Source of the DNA: Clostridium magnum DSM 2767
GTDB lineage: Bacteria > Bacillota > Clostridia > Clostridiales > Clostridiaceae
Assembly (NCBI RefSeq): GCF_001623875.1
Contig: NZ_LWAE01000008.1
Location: 124,001 to 188,000, forward strand
Direction of reading: 5' to 3'
Length of the DNA stretch: 64,000 nucleotides
Program-made: the position numbers and the translations under genes
In this document: positions 18,701-27,470 of the stretch, one piece after another
Layout: each line of letters starts with the position of its first letter
Numbering within the stretch: position 1 is the first letter of the stretch
The notes under the pieces: model-generated
What the model saw: the letters and a program-made list of their open reading frames with translations, nothing else
Told to the model about the DNA's origin: nothing
Databases searched by the model: none

Positions 18701-18829
18701 ATTGTCGTTCCTGTTGTATATTCTTTAGTTAATACAAAGTTAGAAGGTAAAAAATTAGGGAAAGCAGAGGGATTGGTAACTGATAAAGCGAAATACATTA
18801 TTGATAAACTCAAAGACATTAAAAAATAA
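15725..18829 (+). CDS. RND-family efflux pump (AcrB/HAE type)
   Basis: 1034 residues, full length for an RND exporter. The order is TM1, a large periplasmic-type loop, TM2-6, TM7, a second loop and TM8-12. The proton-relay aspartate pair sits in TM4 (LGILVDDAIVIGD). A late GVVIRNAILLIEYI block is the usual RND motif in the second half. It exports drugs, bile acids or other hydrophobic compounds using the proton gradient, together with the preceding adaptor. The AAAGGAG site fits the start. No outer membrane factor is present, as expected in a Firmicute. Confidence 0.92.
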   Translation: MRLIKAAIKNKKIVLVLVAIAIISGFYCYYIIPKQESPDVSSPAAMITTIYPGASSSDIEKLVSKKIEDKVEEISGFDYVESYSQNSASIVIVNLNNDADKDKAWRELRDKIKDLKSELPDGCEESQIDTKLTETAGMIISISGKNYTYEQLGNYADDIKKQLSSVSGISRFDIEGKQKKQVKVEVYLSKINKYPISIEDVCSVLKAQNIDIPSGSLNLASGKIKVKTPGAFTSIQDIQNTIVGVSSTTGETVKIKDIAKVAMDYDDDSDYKYTNNGTNAVLLSGYFQDNKNIVLIGNDTTKKLDEIKKQLPKDLAVDQVIFQPKDVNNSVSFFMKNLKEGVILVVIVVLIGMGIRNALVVSSVIPISIGMSFLVMYVLGIKIQQMSTTALIIALGILVDDAIVIGDIIQVGIDEGMTGDEAGVKGINKLFVPVFTSTLIIVGAFLPLLTIPGAVGEFLKTLPQVVIICVTCSYISALLITPAMSSLAFKKSKSADKESKIRKMFHKLLTYGLGNKKKVIIAALAVFIVSVGIAQTLGMQFFPRADKDIVYVDITNEKVEDINSTSNLVKQVEDVLKSQKEITSYTSAIGGGMPRFYITLPTTTPAKDTAQILANVDLTKTKKFESNQELAEHVQDVLDAKISGGTATVKLLEVAEPIGSPVRLRLTGDDLDKVYAASDKIQQQLKSIPGTSNVRDDAAKKTYEYEVNIDTAKASSLGLLKSDVLKQINIALKGYSSSVYRKNGSEYDILVKTNISTVKELENLQIKSSVTENKVLLAQVASIALNSELDQIKHYKKDKTITVYSDVKTGYNSVDVENALSSKLSKIDLDGVKVIYDGEKYQIEKNFTSLALAGVLTILIIYILLFIQFKSFIQPLVIMCSLPLSLIGVVIGLLVFRMPLSLTAVMGIISLIGVVIRNAILLIEYIIEGRSEGLSIDEACLHAVSQRFRPIILSSAATITGIIPLAFSKSALFGPMSVTIMFGLLTATFLTFIVVPVVYSLVNTKLEGKKLGKAEGLVTDKAKYIIDKLKDIKK

Positions 18830-18854
18830 ATTAATATTTAGGGGCTATATGATC

Positions 18855-18895
18855 CAAAAAGAGGACGTTTGTTATTAGAAACTTCCTCTTTTTAG
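18855..18895 (+). terminator. Terminator of the RND efflux operon
   Basis: Stem AAAAAGAGGA/TCCTCTTTTT with a loop of about 18 nt, 27 bp after the stop. Confidence 0.75.
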
Positions 18896-19035
18896 AGCAT
18901 TTTTACCAATATAGAATTTAAGTATCATTTAAATTTGCATAACAATTCAAAATACCATTTATTCTCTTAAGAAGAGCTATCCTTAGTAATACCTAGCATA
19001 AGCTAATGTTTGATGATGGATACCTATATATAGAT

Positions 19036-20145
19036 TTAGGAACTAAGCAAAAAATTAGTTGTAATGTAAATTCCGTAGAGAAGAGAGTCCTCTGAGGCAT
19101 CAAAGTTAGGGGAGTGGAGTGGGTGCTCACCTTTTACTCCGTCTGAAATACCTAATCTAAAATGTACAGAAGGTACCTTTTCAGCAAAGAATGAAAAGTC
19201 TTCAGCGGCAAAGGTTTTTTCTAAAGGTAAAACATTTTCATCACCAATAAGTTCTTTAGTCAAATCCATAAACTTTTTAGCAAGATCGTTATCGTTTATT
19301 AAAGGTGGATATTGAAAACTATAGTTTACTTCAGAACTACATCCATATTTTTCAGCACTTGATTTTACAGTATTTTGGATATCTTCATATAGTTTATTTC
19401 TCAAATTATTGTCAAAAGTTCTAACGGTGCCAAGTACCTTTGACTCATTAGATATTACGTTTGGTGCAGTGCCGCACTGCATAGAAGAAAAAGTTATAAT
19501 ATGAGAATTTAATGGATTTTGTTCAATACGAGATTTTATATTCATGCTTTCAATAAAATCTATAGCAGGGTATATAGGATTTTTACATAAATGAGGCATA
19601 GCAGCATGACCTCCAACTCCTTTAAAGGTTACATGAAAGTCATCTACAGAAGCCATTGAAGGACCACCAGCAACTTCTATCTTACCAACTGGCACCATAG
19701 GCCAAACATGAAAGCTTATCATAGATTTAACAGTAGGATTCTCAAGAACACCCTGTTCTATCATAGGAAGAGCTCCGCCTTCGCTCTCTTCTGCAGGTTG
19801 AAATATAAACTTAATACATTTCTTACAGCCTATCTTTTTTAGAAGTAAAGCTGTACCTAAGGTTATTGCCATATGATAATCATGGCCACAAGCATGAGAA
19901 ACCCCATTGACAGGCAAAGCATCCATATCTGCTCTTATAGCAATACAATCCTCGCCTTCATTAAGAGTAGCAACAACCCCAGTATTAAAAAGCACCTGAG
20001 TTTTAATTCCTAACTCCTTAAAAAACTCCAATATTATCCCTTGAGTCTTAACTTCCTTAAAAGAAAGCTCAGCATTACAATGCAGTCTATCCCAAATATC
20101 CTTCACTTCCTGTATATTTTCCTCTACTAACTTCTTCAAATCCAT
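19036..20145 (-). CDS. M20-family amidohydrolase (N-acyl-amino-acid/hippurate hydrolase type)
   Basis: 369-residue metal-dependent amidohydrolase. Metal-binding motifs are ADMDALPV, HACGHDYHMA and FQPAEESEGGA, with a dimerisation (lid) domain around residues 170-280 and the last ligand near the C-terminal HSPNFDASED. Relatives remove acyl groups from amino acids (aminoacylase, N-acetyl-diaminopimelate deacetylase, hippuricase). It lies beside the arg genes, so N-acetylornithine or another N-acyl amino acid is conceivable, but it is transcribed separately. GAAAGGTGAG precedes the start. Confidence 0.87.
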   Translation of the reverse strand: MDLKKLVEENIQEVKDIWDRLHCNAELSFKEVKTQGIILEFFKELGIKTQVLFNTGVVATLNEGEDCIAIRADMDALPVNGVSHACGHDYHMAITLGTALLLKKIGCKKCIKFIFQPAEESEGGALPMIEQGVLENPTVKSMISFHVWPMVPVGKIEVAGGPSMASVDDFHVTFKGVGGHAAMPHLCKNPIYPAIDFIESMNIKSRIEQNPLNSHIITFSSMQCGTAPNVISNESKVLGTVRTFDNNLRNKLYEDIQNTVKSSAEKYGCSSEVNYSFQYPPLINDNDLAKKFMDLTKELIGDENVLPLEKTFAAEDFSFFAEKVPSVHFRLGISDGVKGEHPLHSPNFDASEDSLLYGIYITTNFLLSS

Positions 20146-20460
20146 TATAACTCACCTTTCTTTATATATGATTTAGATAAAATAGTAGTCTATTAGCAAA
20201 TTGATACTAATAGACTACAGGTTAAACTTATATTTTGCAAATATTTATATATGTATTAGATGTATCATTTCATAAATTAAGTTAATTCCATAAAAACACT
20301 TTTAGTTTTCATATAGAGTTTCTGATTTATAAACTAACTTATTATATTGATCAAAATTTATTAATTCTAAGGTTTTAACTGTATATAATTAAATCTCATA
20401 CTTAGAGATATTGTAAAAAATCTTAAAATAATTATATGATTGGACTGAGTGATATTATCT
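20146..20460. other. AT-rich gap upstream of the M20 gene
   Basis: Contains a small inverted repeat TAGTCTATTAG/CTAATAGACTA at about 20185-20218, which may be an operator or terminator. Nothing else recognised. Confidence 0.4.
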
Positions 20461-20735
20461 TAATATATAGAGTTTGTAACTAGAAAGTTGACTTATACGA
20501 AGGGATATTGGGCTAATTCTGAAAGCACATTTAAATACTTTTTTATGAGTCTTAGTGAGGAATTTGATAAAAGCTTAGAATCTTTGATTGTTTGAGCGTT
20601 AGCGAGTTATCAAAGATTCTTAGCTTTTATTAAATTCTGAGCTTTAGACTCATTAAAAAGTATTTAACGTGCAGAAGAATTAGCCCAATATCCCGTAGCA
20701 TAAGTCAACTTTCGGCTGCACACCTCTATATATTA
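20461..20735 (+). repeat. Large palindromic element A at the 3' end of argD
   Basis: About 275 bp folding onto itself. Outer arms TAATATATAGAG (20461) and CTCTATATATTA (20724) enclose arms of about 68 nt starting GAAAGTTGACTTAT (20483) and ending ATAAGTCAACTTTC (20713). An inner stem of about 28 bp follows, with a conserved loop GTTTGAGCGTTAGCGAG. The right end includes the argD stop codon. Element B at 46 kb is homologous, with different stem bases but the same fold. Confidence 0.8.
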
Positions 20736-21908
20736 AGACACCATTTCCTTCATTGCAAGTTCTAGTAAAGCCATAGCTTCATCAATGTCTTCCTTTGTTA
20801 CATTTAAAGGAGGAAGAAGTCTAACAACATCTGAACCAGCTGTTACAACTAAAAGTCCTTTTTCAAAGCACTTATTTACTAAATCTTTAAATTTTCCATC
20901 ATTGATACTAATTCCAATTAAAAGACCCATACCTTTTATTTCATTTATCAACCCATACTTTTCTTTTAAAACAGCTAGCTTGCTTCTTAAATAAGCTTCC
21001 TTTTCAGGGATACTATCTATTATTTTCCCATCTATTAATTCATCTAATACTGCTAAAGCAACTGCACAAACAAGTGGATTTCCTCCGAAGGTACTTCCAT
21101 GATCACCAGGAACAAATGCACTTGCAGCTCTTTCGTTAGCTATAGTTGCACCAACAGGGAAACCACCACCAAGTGCTTTTGCAACAGTGATAATATCAGG
21201 GATAACACCGAATTTTTTATAAGCAAAAAGGCTTCCTGTACGACCCATACCACATTGAACTTCATCAAAGATCATAAGAGCATTATACTGATCGCATAGA
21301 CTACGTAGTTCTTTTAAGTAGTCAACATCAGCATTATTAATTCCACTTTCCCCTTGTATAGGCTCTATAATAACCCCGCACACATTTTCATTAAAATTTT
21401 CTTTTAACTGGTTTATGTCATTAAATTTTATGTTTTTAACTCCGCCCATTAATGGCATAAAGTCTTTTTGATATTTTGGCTGACCAGTAACGGATAAAGC
21501 ACCTACTGTTCTTCCATGAAATGAATTATCCATATATAAAATTACGTTTTTATCTCCATTTCCATGAAGGGTACCGTATTTTCTTGCTATTTTAAGAGCA
21601 CACTCATTTGCTTCAGTTCCACTATTACAGAAGAATACTTTATCATGATCACTGTTTTCTGTTAATTTTTCTGCAAGTAAGGTGTGTTTTGTATTCCAAT
21701 AATAGTTAGATAACTGTACAAGGTTATTGCTTTGCTCTACAACTGCTTTTGTTATAGCAGGGTGGCAATGGCCAAGACAGTTAACAGCAACTCCGGAAAC
21801 AAAATCTATATACTCTTTTCCATTTGTGTCGTATAATTTAACACCTTTTCCCTTTTCAAATGTTACATCAAATCTTCCATAAGTATTCATTACACTACTT
21901 TTTGACAT
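20733..21908 (-). CDS. argD: Acetylornithine aminotransferase
   Basis: 391 residues, class III PLP aminotransferase. It converts N-acetylglutamate semialdehyde to N-acetylornithine with glutamate as donor. Visible motifs are NSGTEANECALK, FDEVQCGMGRTG, the PLP lysine in TVAKALGGG, and STFGGNPL. The start at 21908 follows AGAGGG and overlaps the end of argB by 19 bp, which indicates translational coupling. The same enzyme often serves succinyl-diaminopimelate in lysine synthesis. It is followed directly by palindromic element A. Confidence 0.94.
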   Translation of the reverse strand: MSKSSVMNTYGRFDVTFEKGKGVKLYDTNGKEYIDFVSGVAVNCLGHCHPAITKAVVEQSNNLVQLSNYYWNTKHTLLAEKLTENSDHDKVFFCNSGTEANECALKIARKYGTLHGNGDKNVILYMDNSFHGRTVGALSVTGQPKYQKDFMPLMGGVKNIKFNDINQLKENFNENVCGVIIEPIQGESGINNADVDYLKELRSLCDQYNALMIFDEVQCGMGRTGSLFAYKKFGVIPDIITVAKALGGGFPVGATIANERAASAFVPGDHGSTFGGNPLVCAVALAVLDELIDGKIIDSIPEKEAYLRSKLAVLKEKYGLINEIKGMGLLIGISINDGKFKDLVNKCFEKGLLVVTAGSDVVRLLPPLNVTKEDIDEAMALLELAMKEMVS

Positions 21909-22783
21909 CTTTCAATCCCTCTTTCTTTTATAATTTTAGTACCGAAATCCTTAGAAATACTATTTAGTAGACTATGTTCTTTTCTTCCATCTACCAAATG
22001 AACTTTTTTAGCACCTTTTTCTAAGGCTTCTACACAGCATTCCAGCTTAGGCAGCATACCACCCTTTATTATACCAGAATCACTGTATTCTTTAATTTCA
22101 TTTATAGATATGGAGGAGAGTAAAGTTGAAGGATCATTAATGTCCTTGTACACTCCTTCAACATCAGTCACAATAAGTAATTTTTCTGCTTTTAATACTC
22201 CACTTACAAATGCTGCTACATAATCTGCATTTATGTTGTAGCTTACACCATTTTTATCAGTACCTATAGGAGAAATTACTGGAATCATATTTTTTTCTAA
22301 TAGAGTCAATAAGAAATTTTTATTGATTCTAACGACATCGCCTACGAAGCCGATATCTACCTTTTCACCATTTCCATAGACATATCTTTTTTCACATTGA
22401 ACTAAATTACTATCTTTACCACTAATGCCCACAGCATTTAAGCCATATTTACTTAGGTTTGAGGTTAAGTTTTTATTTACCTTACCGGATAAAACCATTT
22501 CCACTATTTCCATAGTAGCTTCATCAGTCACTCTTAAGCCTTTTACAAACTCACTTTTAATACCTATTTTGTTAATCCACTTATTTATTTCTGGACCTCC
22601 ACCATGGACTATTATAATATTGATACCTGAGTTTATAAGGTGTATAATATCCTCTATGAAAGCTTTTTGGGCATTTATATTATTTATAATACTTCCACCA
22701 TATTTTATAACAAAAGTTTTTCCTTTATACTGAGAAATACCATTTATGGCATCTGCATTTACTGACTTATCTATTTTTATCAT
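21890..22783 (-). CDS. argB: Acetylglutamate kinase
   Basis: 297 residues, amino acid kinase fold. Phosphorylates N-acetylglutamate, the usual control point of arginine synthesis. Motifs are the phosphate-binding KYGGSII and VHGGGPEI near the start and INADYVAAFVSG and GGMLPKLECC later. The start is placed at 22783 because the AGGGA ribosome site overlaps a preceding in-frame ATG at 22795. It is first in argB-argD and divergent from argC. Confidence 0.94.
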   Translation of the reverse strand: MIKIDKSVNADAINGISQYKGKTFVIKYGGSIINNINAQKAFIEDIIHLINSGINIIIVHGGGPEINKWINKIGIKSEFVKGLRVTDEATMEIVEMVLSGKVNKNLTSNLSKYGLNAVGISGKDSNLVQCEKRYVYGNGEKVDIGFVGDVVRINKNFLLTLLEKNMIPVISPIGTDKNGVSYNINADYVAAFVSGVLKAEKLLIVTDVEGVYKDINDPSTLLSSISINEIKEYSDSGIIKGGMLPKLECCVEALEKGAKKVHLVDGRKEHSLLNSISKDFGTKIIKERGIERCQKVV

Positions 22784-22800
22784 AATATCCCTCATTTCAA

Positions 22801-22845
22801 ATGTGTATGAGAATAATTATACATTCATATTAATAAATATGCAAC
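22801..22845. promoter_or_regulatory. Candidate ArgR operator between argB and argC
   Basis: TGTATGAGAATAATTATACA followed closely by ATTCATATTAATAAATATGC gives several dyads similar to ARG boxes. It lies between divergent arginine operons, upstream of the argC promoter. The match is by eye only. Confidence 0.45.
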
Positions 22846-22851
22846 ATTCTA

Positions 22852-22880
22852 TTGAAATTTTTCTTCTTTTGATGCATAAT
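22852..22880 (+). promoter_or_regulatory. Promoter of argC
   Basis: TTGAAA (22852-22857), 17-bp spacer, CATAAT (22875-22880), 40 bp before the argC start. Confidence 0.5.
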
Positions 22881-22920
22881 AAGTTTATAAAAAATTTAAT
22901 GAATTACTGAGGTGATAATT

Positions 22921-23958
22921 ATGATAAAGGTGGGCATATTAGGGGCAACTGGATATGCAGGACAACAATTGGTGTGGATTTTACGTAATCATCCGCAAAG
23001 TGAAATAGTTTTTATTAGTTCACATAGTTATGCAAATACTCAATATAGTGATATTTATAATAACTATAATGGGTTATTGAAAGATGTATGTATTAACATG
23101 GAAGAAGCAGAAAATAAACTTTCATTAATAGATATACTTTTTATAGCGCTTCCTCATGGTAAATCCTTTGATATAGTAAAAAAGGCTTTACAGCAGGGCG
23201 TTAAGGTAGTAGATTTAGGTGCAGATTACAGATTAAAATCTCCAGAAGTTTATAAAGAATGGTATGGATTAGAGCATGAATACAAAGAAGTGTTAGAAGA
23301 GGCTTGCTATGGTTTAGTAGAATTAAATCGTGAAGATATTAAAAATGCTTCATTGGTAGCTAATCCGGGCTGTTATCCTACTGCCAGTGCCCTATCATTA
23401 TATCCTTTACTTAAACATGGATTTATAAATCCAGATTCTATAATTATAGATGCTAAATCTGGTGTAACAGGTGCTGGCAGAAATGCAAATATATCAAACC
23501 TTTTTACTGAATGTAATGACTCAGTAAAGGCATATGGTATAGCAAGTCATAGACATACTCCAGAGATAGAACAGATGCTAAGTAGTGCTTGCAAAGAAGA
23601 CATAACATTAAACTTTACACCACATTTAGTACCTATGAACAGAGGTATTTTAGCTACCTGTTATGCTAAATTAAATACCAAAATTAGTACTGACGAACTA
23701 AAAGATATATATAAATCTTTTTATAAAGATGAGTATTTCGTAAAGATAATAGAAAGCTTACCAGAGACTAAGTGGGTAAGAGGGTCTAATTTATGTCATA
23801 TTAATCTTAAAGTAGATGGTAGAACTAATAGAGTTATTGTTGTAGCAGCTATTGATAATTTAATTAAAGGAGCTGCTGGTCAAGCGGTGCAAAACATGAA
23901 TCTTATGTTTAATTTAAAAGAAACAACAGGGTTAGAATTTATATCAATGGCAATATAA
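22921..23958 (+). CDS. argC: N-acetyl-gamma-glutamyl-phosphate reductase
   Basis: 345 residues. NADPH-dependent reduction of acetylglutamyl phosphate to the semialdehyde, the step between ArgB and ArgD. The Rossmann start GILGATGYAGQQL, the catalytic cysteine in ANPGCYPTAS and the histidine region SHRHTPEIEQ are as expected. I start at the ATG at 22921, behind GAGGTG, rather than at the GTG three codons earlier that forms part of that site. argJ, argG and argH are not in the window. Confidence 0.95.
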   Translation: MIKVGILGATGYAGQQLVWILRNHPQSEIVFISSHSYANTQYSDIYNNYNGLLKDVCINMEEAENKLSLIDILFIALPHGKSFDIVKKALQQGVKVVDLGADYRLKSPEVYKEWYGLEHEYKEVLEEACYGLVELNREDIKNASLVANPGCYPTASALSLYPLLKHGFINPDSIIIDAKSGVTGAGRNANISNLFTECNDSVKAYGIASHRHTPEIEQMLSSACKEDITLNFTPHLVPMNRGILATCYAKLNTKISTDELKDIYKSFYKDEYFVKIIESLPETKWVRGSNLCHINLKVDGRTNRVIVVAAIDNLIKGAAGQAVQNMNLMFNLKETTGLEFISMAI

Positions 23959-24025
23959 CTAATATATTGTAAATCTGTAATAGAAAAAGATCAATTAATA
24001 ATTTAATAGAAAATTATGAGGCTTT

Positions 24026-24070
24026 AAAACTGTAGTTAGATTAGTATAATTTAACTACAGTTTTTATTTT
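24026..24070 (+). terminator. Terminator of argC
   Basis: Stem AAAACTGTAGTTA/TAACTACAGTTTT with a loop of about 13 nt and a T-run, directly before the ribosome site of the next gene. Confidence 0.75.
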
Positions 24071-24078
24071 TATAGTTT

Positions 24079-24573
24079 TTGGAGGAGGCAGGAATTTTTA
24101 TACAATATATATATTTATATGTAGACAATAAATTTACAGAAAATCACGAAAAAAATGCAGAAGAGATTGGAGGAATTTTTGATGAATTTTCTCGTAATAT
24201 AGAAGACTTGTTTAATTGCATGGTAAATGGGGCTAGATGGGATTTGGAGGAACTTAGAGATTTTACTAGAAGAATTCAAAGTGAATTAAAAAATACTAAT
24301 GCTATTATAAAGAATATAGTGCTTTATGGAAGTGGAAATGATGTTATATATAAAGATAGTTTAGGAAAATTATATTATAGATTTTGTAAAATATTTATAG
24401 ATAATATAATAAATTATTATATGGGAGAGAAGGTATTATTAAATACCAACAAGGAGTGTAAAATAATACAAATTAATGTGAATTACTTGTGTCGTCTTCT
24501 TTTGTTTGATGGTTTAGAATTTATAGATTTAAAATTAGAGAGAGATCTATATGTGAAAAAATTGATTGTATAA
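24079..24573 (+). CDS. Uncharacterised 164-residue protein with unclear start codon
   Basis: Not recognised. The frame is open from a TTG at 24079, but the strong ribosome site GGAGGAGG (24081-24088) lies inside that start. The well-spaced in-frame codon after it is ATT at 24094, so an unusual start or a start error is possible; the first in-frame ATG is about 48 codons later. The protein is acidic in its first half, probably helical, and has no signal peptide. C-terminal half is Leu/Ile/Tyr-rich (NYLCRLLLFDGLEFIDL). It sits between two terminators and so is probably its own unit. Confidence 0.5.
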   Translation: MEEAGIFIQYIYLYVDNKFTENHEKNAEEIGGIFDEFSRNIEDLFNCMVNGARWDLEELRDFTRRIQSELKNTNAIIKNIVLYGSGNDVIYKDSLGKLYYRFCKIFIDNIINYYMGEKVLLNTNKECKIIQINVNYLCRLLLFDGLEFIDLKLERDLYVKKLIV

Positions 24574-24585
24574 ACCTTAAATAAC

Positions 24586-24628
24586 AAAGAATCACTATCA
24601 GAAGTTATTGATAGTGATTCTTCTTAGT
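24586..24628 (+). terminator. Terminator hairpin at 24.6 kb
   Basis: Stem GAATCACTATCA/TGATAGTGATTC with a 9-nt loop and TTCTT tail, shortly after the stop of the small unknown gene. Confidence 0.75.
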
Positions 24629-24692
24629 ATGAGAACTGAGAAGGATGTCCTAAAATACTGTATGATTCTGCGTTTTTAACAGTGTTTTGAGA

Positions 24693-26099
24693 TTAGTTTA
24701 CTTCATTTGAAACTGTTTCATCCTCTTTTTGTCTTTTATTTAATCCAAATCCATAATAACAACCAACTAGAATTAATAACCAAATTGGTCCTACAATAAC
24801 TGCTATTAAAGTATCTGGACTGAAGCACATTACTATAACTACAAAAGCTAAGAATGCCATACTAATATAGTTGGAAAATGGATATAGTGGCATTGGGAAT
24901 TTTAATTTAGATACTTGTTCTGGATTAAGTTTTTGTCTAAATTTCATTTGTGCTAGTAATATTATGAACCATGCAAAAACTCCTGCGAAAGTTGCAACAC
25001 TTGTAACATATCCAAATACCTTACCAGGAACAACATAGTTAAGGAAAACACCTATAAGCATACAAAATGATGAAACTAAAATTCCTTTCATTGGAACTTG
25101 TGATTTACTAAGTTCTCCAAACACTTTTGGTGCTGAACCTTGAAGAGAGAGGTTATAAAGCATACGACCTGTTGTGAAAATACCACTATTACAGGAAGAT
25201 AGTGCAGCGGTTAATACAACAAAGTTTATAATTCCAGCTGCGGCGCCAATTCCAAGCTTGCTAAATGTCAAAACAAATGGGCTACCCATTGTTCCTATCT
25301 TGTCCCATGGATAAATAGCCATTATTACACCTAATGCACCTACATAGAATATCATAATTCTCCAGAAAACCTTGTTTATAGCTGATGGTATAGTTTTATC
25401 GGGATTTTTTGCTTCACCTGCTGTAACACCAATAAGTTCGATTCCAACAAAAGAGAAAGCTACCATAACTAAAGCCATAATAGGACCACTAAATCCTTTA
25501 GGGAAGAAACCTCCATTAGACCAAAGATTTGAAATACCTGTTGCAATACCTCCATTACCTAATCCAGTAGTAATCATTAGTACTCCAACTATTATCATAG
25601 CAATAATTGTCACAACTTTGATAAGTGCAAACCAGAATTCAAACTCTCCAAAAGCTTTTACTGCAATTAAATTTACAAGTGTCATACAAAGAACGGCTAC
25701 AAGAGCTGATACCCATTGTGGAACTCCAGGTAACCAGAAATTAATATAAACACCTACTGCAGTAACCTCTGCCATACAGGTTACAATCCACATGAACCAA
25801 TAAGTCCATCCTGTTAAATATCCAGCAAGAGGACCTATGTAGTCATTTGCGTAAGCACTAAAGGAACCAGCAACTGGTTTTTCTACTGCTATTTCTCCAA
25901 GGGCACGCATTATACAGAATAATATAGCTCCGGCAATAATATATGCCAATAATAGCGCTGGACCTGCTTTGTTAATAGCTCCTGCAGATCCTAAAAATAA
26001 ACCAACTCCAATGGCACCACCAATAGCCATTAATTGAATATGTCTTTCTTCCAAGCCACGATGTAGTTCTTCCTGTGGTAAATCATTTTTTTCATTCAT
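24693..26099 (-). CDS. Amino acid permease (APC superfamily, AAT family)
   Basis: 468 residues with about twelve membrane helices. The substrate/helix-1 motif GGAIGVGLFLGSA and the following AGPALLLAYIIAGAILF are typical of the AAT group (AnsP, GabP, LysP, aromatic permeases). A polar tail QKEDETVSN ends the protein. It is a secondary importer of an amino acid with protons. The substrate cannot be told. GGGGGGC before the start serves as ribosome site. The 400-bp region upstream belongs partly to the divergent glycosyltransferase operon. Confidence 0.9.
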   Translation of the reverse strand: MNEKNDLPQEELHRGLEERHIQLMAIGGAIGVGLFLGSAGAINKAGPALLLAYIIAGAILFCIMRALGEIAVEKPVAGSFSAYANDYIGPLAGYLTGWTYWFMWIVTCMAEVTAVGVYINFWLPGVPQWVSALVAVLCMTLVNLIAVKAFGEFEFWFALIKVVTIIAMIIVGVLMITTGLGNGGIATGISNLWSNGGFFPKGFSGPIMALVMVAFSFVGIELIGVTAGEAKNPDKTIPSAINKVFWRIMIFYVGALGVIMAIYPWDKIGTMGSPFVLTFSKLGIGAAAGIINFVVLTAALSSCNSGIFTTGRMLYNLSLQGSAPKVFGELSKSQVPMKGILVSSFCMLIGVFLNYVVPGKVFGYVTSVATFAGVFAWFIILLAQMKFRQKLNPEQVSKLKFPMPLYPFSNYISMAFLAFVVIVMCFSPDTLIAVIVGPIWLLILVGCYYGFGLNKRQKEDETVSNEVN

Positions 26100-26380
26100 A
26101 AGTTTTGCCCCCCAAAAAATATATTATGTGATTTAGTAGAATTATTTTTTAGATACCACCTCCATAAAAATAATAAAAGAAAACATGCAATTATAAAAGT
26201 TTAGAAGTGCAATTGTGTTAATATTATGAACATGAATATAATACCACAATTCACATACAATTACAACGAAACTTTGACCAAAATTAGGCATTTATGGGTA
26301 TGTAGTGAATAATATCTTTCATTTTCATATGATATCAATGATTTCCATAAAGTTTCTAAGCTTCAAGGTATATTTTAAAA

Positions 26381-26424
26381 TTGTAGTTAAGTTGTGATTT
26401 AATTGTAACTAAACTGTAACAATT
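26381..26424 (+). promoter_or_regulatory. Four 11-bp direct repeats (TTGTAAC type) before the glycosyltransferase operon
   Basis: TTGTAG at 26381, TTGTGA at 26392, TTGTAA at 26403 and CTGTAA at 26414 are exactly 11 bp apart. A possible -10 TAAGAT lies at 26431. Tandem 11-bp spacing is the hallmark of OmpR/PhoB-class response regulator sites. The same motif occurs at 30329 and 60419. Confidence 0.65.
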
Positions 26425-26501
26425 GAGGAGTAAGATACATACATAAGCTCAATAGGAAAATACAATTATGAGCAAAGATATTTATATTTGAGGTGAGGTA
26501 A

Positions 26502-27470
26502 ATGCGTAATGGCATAGTTTATTCAATTGTAGTACCTTTATACAATGAGGAACTTGTTATAGATGAAAGTTATAAAAGACTAAAAAAAGTTATGGATTCT
26601 ACTAAGGAAAATTATGAGATTATATTTGTAAATGACGGAAGCAGAGATAAAACAAGAGAAAAAGCAGAAATCATATGTAGAAATGATGAAAGAATAAAAC
26701 TAATTAATTTCTCACGAAATTTTGGTCATCAAGCTGCAATAACAGCAGGGATGGATTTAGCTTATGGAGATGCTGTTGTTGTAATAGATGCAGACCTTCA
26801 AGACCCGCCTGAAGTCATTCTGAAGATGATTGAAAAATGGAAGGAAGGTTATGAAGTTGTATATGGAAAAAGAGTAAAAAGAGAGGGGGAAACATTTTTC
26901 AAAAAAGTCACAGCAAAGATTTATTATAGGTTGTTAAAGAGCATGACAAGTGTGGATATTCCTGTAGATACAGGAGACTTTAGACTTATAGATCGAAAAG
27001 TGTGTGATTCTTTAGTTTCTCTTCCAGAAAAAAATAGATATGTAAGAGGACTTGTTAGTTGGGTTGGATATAAGCAAACATCTGTGGAATTTATAAGGCA
27101 AGAGAGATTTGCTGGTGACACAAAATATCCTTTGAAAAAAATGATAAAATTAGCTTTTGACGGTATAACTTCATTATCATACAAACCACTTGTATTTGCA
27201 GGATATTTTGGAGGTGCAGCATTTTTAATAGGTATGATTTTAATGATTACTGTTATTATAAGAGACTTAATCAAGAAAACTGAAATACTAAATCTAGGAT
27301 TAATTTTGGCAACAAATATAATGATGTTTGGTTTTATGCTTGGATGCATTGGTATAATGGGTCAATATATCGGAAGAATTTTTGATGAAAGCAAAGGAAG
27401 ACCTATATATATAATTGATAGTACAATAAATTATAAGAGAGCTGATAAAAGATATGAAATTAGTAGTTAA
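26502..27470 (+). CDS. Polyprenyl-phosphate glycosyltransferase (GT2, DPM1/GtrB-like)
   Basis: 322 residues. The GT-A domain (about 1-220) has VVPLYNEE at the start, NDGSRD and the metal-binding DADLQDPPE. Two C-terminal membrane helices (about 230-300) match the GtrB/YkcC group. These enzymes transfer a sugar from a nucleotide donor to undecaprenyl phosphate at the inner face. The next genes encode a GtrA-type and a GT39-type protein, so the lipid-linked sugar is probably flipped and then transferred to an envelope acceptor. GAGGTGAGG precedes the start. Confidence 0.9.
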   Translation: MRNGIVYSIVVPLYNEELVIDESYKRLKKVMDSTKENYEIIFVNDGSRDKTREKAEIICRNDERIKLINFSRNFGHQAAITAGMDLAYGDAVVVIDADLQDPPEVILKMIEKWKEGYEVVYGKRVKREGETFFKKVTAKIYYRLLKSMTSVDIPVDTGDFRLIDRKVCDSLVSLPEKNRYVRGLVSWVGYKQTSVEFIRQERFAGDTKYPLKKMIKLAFDGITSLSYKPLVFAGYFGGAAFLIGMILMITVIIRDLIKKTEILNLGLILATNIMMFGFMLGCIGIMGQYIGRIFDESKGRPIYIIDSTINYKRADKRYEISS

